Shown here piece after piece: positions 59,746 through 64,000 of a stretch of DNA of 64,000 bases. How positions within the stretch are numbered: the stretch's first letter is position 1; each line of letters begins with the position of its first letter. The DNA is from an uncultured Alphaproteobacteria bacterium. GTDB taxonomy: Bacteria > Pseudomonadota > Alphaproteobacteria > HIMB59 > GCA-002718135. A model generated the notes under the pieces. That model worked only from the letters and a program-made list of their open reading frames with translations, was not told the origin of the DNA and ran no database searches. Made by a program: the position numbers and the translations under genes. Location: NCBI GenBank assembly GCA_902590695.1, contig CACIXR010000003.1:135982-199981 (forward strand). The letters run 5' to 3'.

Positions 59746-61578
59746 ATGACGCTTCTTGGACAAGAGATTATTAAGGCTACATCTAAAACTTTGCCTAATC
59801 AACCTGGTGTATACCAAATGCAAGATGAAAAGGGTAACATTCTGTATATTGGAAAAGCAAAAATATTATCAAATAGAGTAAAGAATTATCTATCTTTAAA
59901 TAATCTAACTAGAAGAATTCAAAGAATGGTTAGTCTAACTAAATCAATGAACTTTTTTGTTACAAATACAGAATTAGAAGCAATTATCCTTGAATGTAAT
60001 TTAATTAAAAAACATAAACCAAGATTTAATGTTCTTTTAAGAGATGATAAATCATTTCCTTATATCTTTATTTCATCAGAGCATGATTTTCCTAGAATTG
60101 AAAAACATCGTGGTCCACAAAAGAAAAAGGGTAGATATTATGGACCATTTGCAAGTCCAGATGCAGTAAATAGAACTATTAATACAATACAACGAATATT
60201 TCTTTTAAGATCATGCACAGATAAAGAGGTAAATGCGGGAAATAAATTGTGCTTCAATTATTATCTTAAAAGATGTTCGGGTCCTTGCGGAAGAAAAATA
60301 ACAAAAGAAGCTTATTCGAAATTAATAGAAGCAGCAGATGATTTTTTAAGTAGCGGCAATTCTCAAAAAATACAAAAAAATTTTACAGATCAAATGTATA
60401 AGGCGTCAAAAAAAAATAATTTTGAATTGGCAGCATCTTTAAGAGACAGAATTAAAGCTTTAAAACATATTGAGCAAAATAATTCAATTAAGATTAAGGA
60501 TATTAAAAATGCTGATATTTTTGCAATAACATCAAATGAAGGCAAAACATGTATTTATGGAAGTTTTTTTAGAAATAATACTTCTTACGGTGGTAAAGCG
60601 TTCTATCCAGATCATGATAACCTATCGGATCAAGAGGAAATAATGTTAGGTTTTTTGAATATATTTTATGCAGAAAAAGATATTCCAGAAACAATTATTA
60701 CTAACATAGTTGTTGGTAAAAATAATAATTTACAAATTTTAGGAAAAAATTTTGATAAAACAAAATTTATTAAACCATTAAAAGGACCGAAAAAAAATTT
60801 ACTTAAATTTGCAGAAAAAAATTCTAAAATAAATTTAGACATCAAATTAAATAAACTAAAATCTTTTGATAATTTTAATGAAGAAATTAAAAAAATATTC
60901 AAACTCAAAGATCAAATTATAAAAATAGAAGCTTACGATAATAGTCATACTTTTGGGAAACATCCTATAGGTGTAATGGTTGCGTATAATCAAAATGGAT
61001 TTATAAAATCAAATTATAGAAAATTTAATATTCGATTTGATCTAGAAGAAAACAAAAATAAAGTTGATGATTATTATATGATGAAAGAAATGCTTACTAG
61101 GAGATTTAGTAATTTAAAATTTCAAGATGAATTAGATTTGCCGAGTTTATTACTTATAGATGGAGGCAAAGGTCAATATAATTCTGCAAAAAAAGTATTA
61201 GATAGATTAAAAATAGATATACCAATTATCTCTATGGCAAAAGGTGAGGAAAGAGATGCTGGTAGAGAAATTCTGATACATGATAAATTTACACATAGAT
61301 TAAACGAAAATAATCCACTTCTTCATTTTTTACAAAATATTAGAGATGAGGTTCATAGATTTGCAATAACAACACATCGTTCAAAAAGAGCAAAGATGAG
61401 CGTCAAATCTGTATTTGATGATATAGAAGGAGTAGGTCCTGAAAGAAAGAAAATTTTAAAAAAACAGTTTGGTACTGTTGAGAAATTAAAATTAGCTAGT
61501 TTAGATGAGCTAAAAGAGGTTAAGTCTATACCTGAGTCAATTCTTACAAAAATTTATGAATATTTTCATAGCGTTTAA
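59746..61578 (+). CDS. uvrC: Excinuclease ABC subunit C
   Basis: UvrC makes the dual incisions in nucleotide excision repair. The 610-residue protein, of normal length, has the N-terminal GIY-YIG nuclease (PGVYQ at 20-24, YIGKAK from 34), a central UVR motif region near 200-235, the RNase H-like endonuclease part (IDGGKGQYNSAKKVL) and C-terminal helix-hairpin-helix repeats (IEGVGPERKKILKKQFG). It is followed by pgsA after 27 bases, in a conserved alphaproteobacterial order. Confidence 0.97.
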   Translation: MTLLGQEIIKATSKTLPNQPGVYQMQDEKGNILYIGKAKILSNRVKNYLSLNNLTRRIQRMVSLTKSMNFFVTNTELEAIILECNLIKKHKPRFNVLLRDDKSFPYIFISSEHDFPRIEKHRGPQKKKGRYYGPFASPDAVNRTINTIQRIFLLRSCTDKEVNAGNKLCFNYYLKRCSGPCGRKITKEAYSKLIEAADDFLSSGNSQKIQKNFTDQMYKASKKNNFELAASLRDRIKALKHIEQNNSIKIKDIKNADIFAITSNEGKTCIYGSFFRNNTSYGGKAFYPDHDNLSDQEEIMLGFLNIFYAEKDIPETIITNIVVGKNNNLQILGKNFDKTKFIKPLKGPKKNLLKFAEKNSKINLDIKLNKLKSFDNFNEEIKKIFKLKDQIIKIEAYDNSHTFGKHPIGVMVAYNQNGFIKSNYRKFNIRFDLEENKNKVDDYYMMKEMLTRRFSNLKFQDELDLPSLLLIDGGKGQYNSAKKVLDRLKIDIPIISMAKGEERDAGREILIHDKFTHRLNENNPLLHFLQNIRDEVHRFAITTHRSKRAKMSVKSVFDDIEGVGPERKKILKKQFGTVEKLKLASLDELKEVKSIPESILTKIYEYFHSV

Positions 61579-61605
61579 AAAATTCTTAATCTACAAAGAA
61601 TAAAT

Positions 61606-62148
61606 ATGAATATATCTAACATTCTAACAGTAATTAGAATAGTTATAATTCCAATTATAGTTCTTTGTATATACCTTACAAACCCCTACTTCGGTTGGAT
61701 TGCATTTATCTTATTTTGTTTAGCTGGGATTACAGATTACTTTGATGGATATTTAGCAAGACTAAGAAATGAAGTAACAAATTTTGGAACATTTCTTGAT
61801 CCAATTGCTGATAAATTATTAGTAGCTGCAGTTATTCTTATTTTAACATCTAAAGGAGTTATTAAAGACTGGGATACCATTCCAGCCCTAATAATATTAT
61901 TAAGAGAAATAACAGTATCAGGTTTAAGGGAATACTTAGCTGGTATAAAAATTAGTATACCAGTTTCAAGAATTGCAAAAGCAAAAACCTTCCTTCAGTT
62001 AGCGGCGCTTGGATTACTTATATTATCTGAGAGCAATCTAAATTTATTATTTATTATTTATTTTGGTAAGACTTTTCTATGGATTGCTGGAATTCTAACT
62101 CTCTATACAGCCTATGATTATATTAAAGGATCTATAAAACATTTTTAA
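61606..62148 (+). CDS. pgsA: CDP-diacylglycerol-glycerol-3-phosphate 3-phosphatidyltransferase
   Basis: PgsA makes phosphatidylglycerophosphate, the precursor of phosphatidylglycerol, in the inner membrane. The 180-residue protein carries the complete CDP-alcohol phosphotransferase motif: D47-G48, A51-R52, G61, D65 and D69 with exact spacing. It has several hydrophobic helices and is one base away from moaD. Confidence 0.95.
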   Translation: MNISNILTVIRIVIIPIIVLCIYLTNPYFGWIAFILFCLAGITDYFDGYLARLRNEVTNFGTFLDPIADKLLVAAVILILTSKGVIKDWDTIPALIILLREITVSGLREYLAGIKISIPVSRIAKAKTFLQLAALGLLILSESNLNLLFIIYFGKTFLWIAGILTLYTAYDYIKGSIKHF

Positions 62149-62149
62149 A

Positions 62150-62395
62150 ATGAGAATTCGATATTTTGCATGGATTAAGGATATAACAAATAAAGATGAT
62201 GACATAATTGATATTAATCACCCTAAAACCATACAAGAATTAAAAAAATATTTAGAAAATTTATATCCTGGGTTAAAAAAACATTTTTTACAAGATGTTT
62301 TAAGATTTGCAGTTAATCAAGAATATGTTTCAGAAAATTTGAATTTAAAACCAATTGATGAAATTGCAATCTTTCCGCCAGTTAGTGGTGGGTAA
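62150..62395 (+). CDS. moaD: Molybdopterin synthase small subunit
   Basis: MoaD is the ubiquitin-like sulfur carrier that donates sulfur to cyclic pyranopterin monophosphate. The 81-residue protein ends in the obligatory Gly-Gly (PPVSGG). It begins RIRYFAWIKDIT, typical of the family, and overlaps moaE by one base. The pair forms molybdopterin synthase. Confidence 0.95.
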   Translation: MRIRYFAWIKDITNKDDDIIDINHPKTIQELKKYLENLYPGLKKHFLQDVLRFAVNQEYVSENLNLKPIDEIAIFPPVSGG

Positions 62396-62811
62396 TGATA
62401 AAAATACAAAAAAAAAATTTTAATTTAGAAGAAGAAATAGAGAAAATTAAAAATAAACATTCAGACATAGGGGCACTAACTTCTTTTGTTGGTTATGTTA
62501 GAGATTTAAATAACAATAAAGATGTTAAATATTTAAATTTAGAAGTTTATGAAGAAATGGCATTTAAAGAATTATCAAAAATTGAACATAACGCGACTAA
62601 AAAATGGAGTTTAATTGATACTTTGATAATTCATAGATATGGTAAATTAATTGTTAATGAAAAAATTGTTTTAGTTTGTTGCTTTTCACACCATAGAAAA
62701 AATAGTTTTAAAGCTTGTGAGTTTATTATGGATTATTTAAAAAAAGACGCTCCATTCTGGAAAAATGAATTTTATTATAAAGACGATGAATGGTTAGAAA
62801 ATTCTAGCTAG
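62395..62811 (+). CDS. moaE: Molybdopterin synthase catalytic subunit
   Basis: MoaE inserts the two dithiolene sulfurs of molybdopterin using thiocarboxylated MoaD. The 138-residue protein has GALTSFVGYVRD near residue 30, LEVYEEMA, IHRYGKL and the catalytic lysines in MDYLKKDAPFWKNEFY. It converges on ilvE with an 8-base overlap. Confidence 0.95.
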   Translation: MIKIQKKNFNLEEEIEKIKNKHSDIGALTSFVGYVRDLNNNKDVKYLNLEVYEEMAFKELSKIEHNATKKWSLIDTLIIHRYGKLIVNEKIVLVCCFSHHRKNSFKACEFIMDYLKKDAPFWKNEFYYKDDEWLENSS

Positions 62812-63688
62812 CGTTTTTAACCAATTCGCTAAAATCATTCATAAATTTAAAAGTAGTAGTATTATCACCTGTATTATATTTAAAATCATCAATAGATCTA
62901 ATAGGGGTAATTTCTGCTGCAGTTCCTGTTAAAAAAGCTTCATCATAATTTCCAATTTCGTCAGGCATTAAATGCTTTTCTGTTATTTCAAAACCTTGAT
63001 TAGTTGCCATTTCAATAACTGTTTGACGTGTAATCCCATTAAGAAAACAATCTGGAATAGGAGTATGGATATTATTATCTTTAATAAAAAAAATATTTGC
63101 TCCTGTGCCTTCAGCAACATATCCTCTATAATCTAACATCAAGGCATCGTGATAGCCTTTTTTTTCTGCAAATTCTTTTGACAGAGTACAAATAATGTAG
63201 GGCCCAGAAGCTTTTGCTTCATATGGAGCAGTATCTGGGGCAGGTCTTTTCCAAGGAGATGTGATTAATCTCAAACCTGCTTTTTGATCTTCAATTTTAA
63301 AATAAGTTGCCCAATCATCCCAAACAGCAATAGCTACATTGATATTTGATTTACCTGTTGATAAACCCATTTGATCTCCACCTCTCCAAGCAAGTGGTCT
63401 TACATAACAATTTTTATAATTCATTTTATCAATAAGTTCGTATTTTGCTTTATTAATTTGATCATGTGTAAAAGGAATTTCCATTCCAATTATTTCAGCA
63501 GATTTAAAAAACCTTTTAGTATGCTCCTCTGATTTAAAAATCTTTCCATTATATGCTCTTTCCCCTTCAAAAACTGCGCTCGCATAATGAAGGCCTTGGG
63601 AAATTACATGGGAATTAGCATCCTGCCATGGAATTATTTTACCATTCATCCATATCCATCCATCTCTGTTTTCAAATGATTTAAGCAT
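62804..63688 (-). CDS. ilvE: Branched-chain amino acid aminotransferase
   Basis: IlvE transfers amino groups between branched-chain amino acids and 2-oxoglutarate. The 294-residue class IV PLP enzyme has DGWIWMNGKIIPW at the N-terminus, YVRPLAWRGG, the PLP lysine in YEAKASGPY, and EAFLTGTAAEITPI. It is divergent from a PetP-like MarR gene, as in Rhodobacterales. Confidence 0.95.
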   Translation of the reverse strand: MLKSFENRDGWIWMNGKIIPWQDANSHVISQGLHYASAVFEGERAYNGKIFKSEEHTKRFFKSAEIIGMEIPFTHDQINKAKYELIDKMNYKNCYVRPLAWRGGDQMGLSTGKSNINVAIAVWDDWATYFKIEDQKAGLRLITSPWKRPAPDTAPYEAKASGPYIICTLSKEFAEKKGYHDALMLDYRGYVAEGTGANIFFIKDNNIHTPIPDCFLNGITRQTVIEMATNQGFEITEKHLMPDEIGNYDEAFLTGTAAEITPIRSIDDFKYNTGDNTTTFKFMNDFSELVKNAS

Positions 63689-63715
63689 AATCTTTATTAA
63701 CTTTTTTTAATGACA

Positions 63716-63747
63716 ATTGACTATCAGTGATGCATAATTAAGTCAAT
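63716..63747. promoter_or_regulatory. Wide inverted repeat between ilvE and the MarR gene
   Basis: Two 7-base arms, ATTGACT at 63716-63722 and AGTCAAT at 63741-63747, form an inverted repeat with an 18-base spacer directly before the MarR-family start codon. It might be an autoregulatory site, but the spacing is wide for MarR dimers, so the assignment is weak. Confidence 0.25.
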
Positions 63748-64000
63748 ATGGCTGACCTAAATAAGTTGTTAACACCTCTTTTTTTAAATGAGGGAGAAAT
63801 TAGAAAGATTATTGAGCTATTATTTTTCTCATATAGAGATTTTACGGAAGGTCCCGATAAAGTTTTGGAAAAAATAAATTTTGGGAGAGCTCATCACCGG
63901 GTGATATATTTTGTTGGAAAACAAAAAAATCTTACAATTAAAGAACTCCTTTCAATATTGAAAATAACTAAACAAAGTTTGTCTAGAGTATTGAACCAAC
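63748..64000 (+). CDS. petP: MarR-family regulator, PetP-like, partial
   Basis: The first 84 residues of a winged-helix regulator are present before the window ends. The sequence IIELLFFSYRDFTEGPDKVL, then FGRAHHRVIYFVG and ITKQSLSRVLNQ matches the N-terminal half of alphaproteobacterial PetP/MarR proteins found next to ilvE. The recognition helix is KQSLSRVL. In Rhodobacter petP is followed by the response regulator petR; the downstream gene is outside the window. Confidence 0.82.
   Translation, partial: MADLNKLLTPLFLNEGEIRKIIELLFFSYRDFTEGPDKVLEKINFGRAHHRVIYFVGKQKNLTIKELLSILKITKQSLSRVLNQ

Noticed and set aside
1..64000. tRNA, rRNA, CRISPR, insertion sequence or prophage content
   Set aside because: No cloverleaf-like sequence, direct-repeat array, transposase or phage structural gene was seen. 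Intergenic gaps are all under about 155 bases.

Overview
This window reads as chromosomal DNA from a streamlined, AT-rich (roughly 30% GC by eye), marine-type alphaproteobacterium. The evidence is very tight packing (no gene-free stretch above about 150 bases, many 1-11 base overlaps), the ilvE/petP-like divergent pair, the uvrC-pgsA-moaD-moaE block, and a very high density of ABC transporters for small organic solutes. A relative of the SAR11 / HIMB59 (AEGEAN-169) type is my best guess, but I cannot confirm a taxon from this sequence alone. I see no rRNA or tRNA gene, CRISPR array, insertion sequence or phage gene.

Layout. (1) 1-3364: a ribose-type ABC transporter (partial ATPase, two permeases, binding protein). 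(2) 3466-13083: a sugar-acid catabolic island with mannonate dehydratase (uxuA), fructuronate reductase (uxuB), a uronate-isomerase-like protein, an Ldh_2 oxidoreductase, an SDR, three Gfo/Idh/MocA oxidoreductases and a TIM-barrel isomerase. (3) 13083-18618: a complete MalFGK-type sugar transporter with a 2-hydroxyacid dehydrogenase gene inside the operon. (4) 18754-32423: a sugar-isomerase/dehydrogenase pair, converging on a long minus-strand run that joins an oligopeptide-type ABC transporter, an EamA permease and an aldose epimerase to a two-subunit sulfopyruvate decarboxylase, a sulfofructose-kinase-like PfkB protein and a sulfolactate-dehydrogenase-like protein. (5) 32575-40966: sulfatase, MetE-like protein, alanine dehydrogenase, omega-aminotransferase, phosphate acetyltransferase, EamA permease, SDR and a HAD protein. 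(6) 40985-45326: a second MalFG-type transporter without its own ATPase, and a LacI regulator. (7) 45328-53612: an unusual cluster of five SnoaL/NTF2-like genes (nine predicted domains) with a MetE-like protein, a bicupin and a HisD/HpsN-family dehydrogenase. (8) 53614-56164: nucleotidyltransferase, APS-kinase-like protein, cysQ and a Ca/Na antiporter. (9) 56239-59613: a GMC oxidoreductase facing sulfoacetaldehyde acetyltransferase (xsc). (10) 59746-64000: housekeeping genes uvrC, pgsA, moaD, moaE, ilvE and a petP-like MarR gene.

Two systems stand out. First, an organosulfonate route can be read across the window: fucose-isomerase-like protein (sulfoquinovose to sulfofructose?), YihV-like kinase, SlcC-like dehydrogenase, ComDE-like sulfopyruvate decarboxylase, Xsc and phosphate acetyltransferase. 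Together these would carry sulfosugar carbon to acetyl-CoA with release of sulfite. The aldolase and sulfolactaldehyde dehydrogenase steps are not visible here. Second, the SnoaL/MetE-like/cupin/HisD cluster appears to be a regulon. A palindrome TATTCA-N6-TGAATA (or a close variant) lies in both of its divergent promoter regions, as tandem pairs with 20-base phasing. A further copy lies in the intergenic region between the LacI regulator and the ATPase-less ABC transporter. I do not recognise this as a described pathway, and it is my main candidate for something new.
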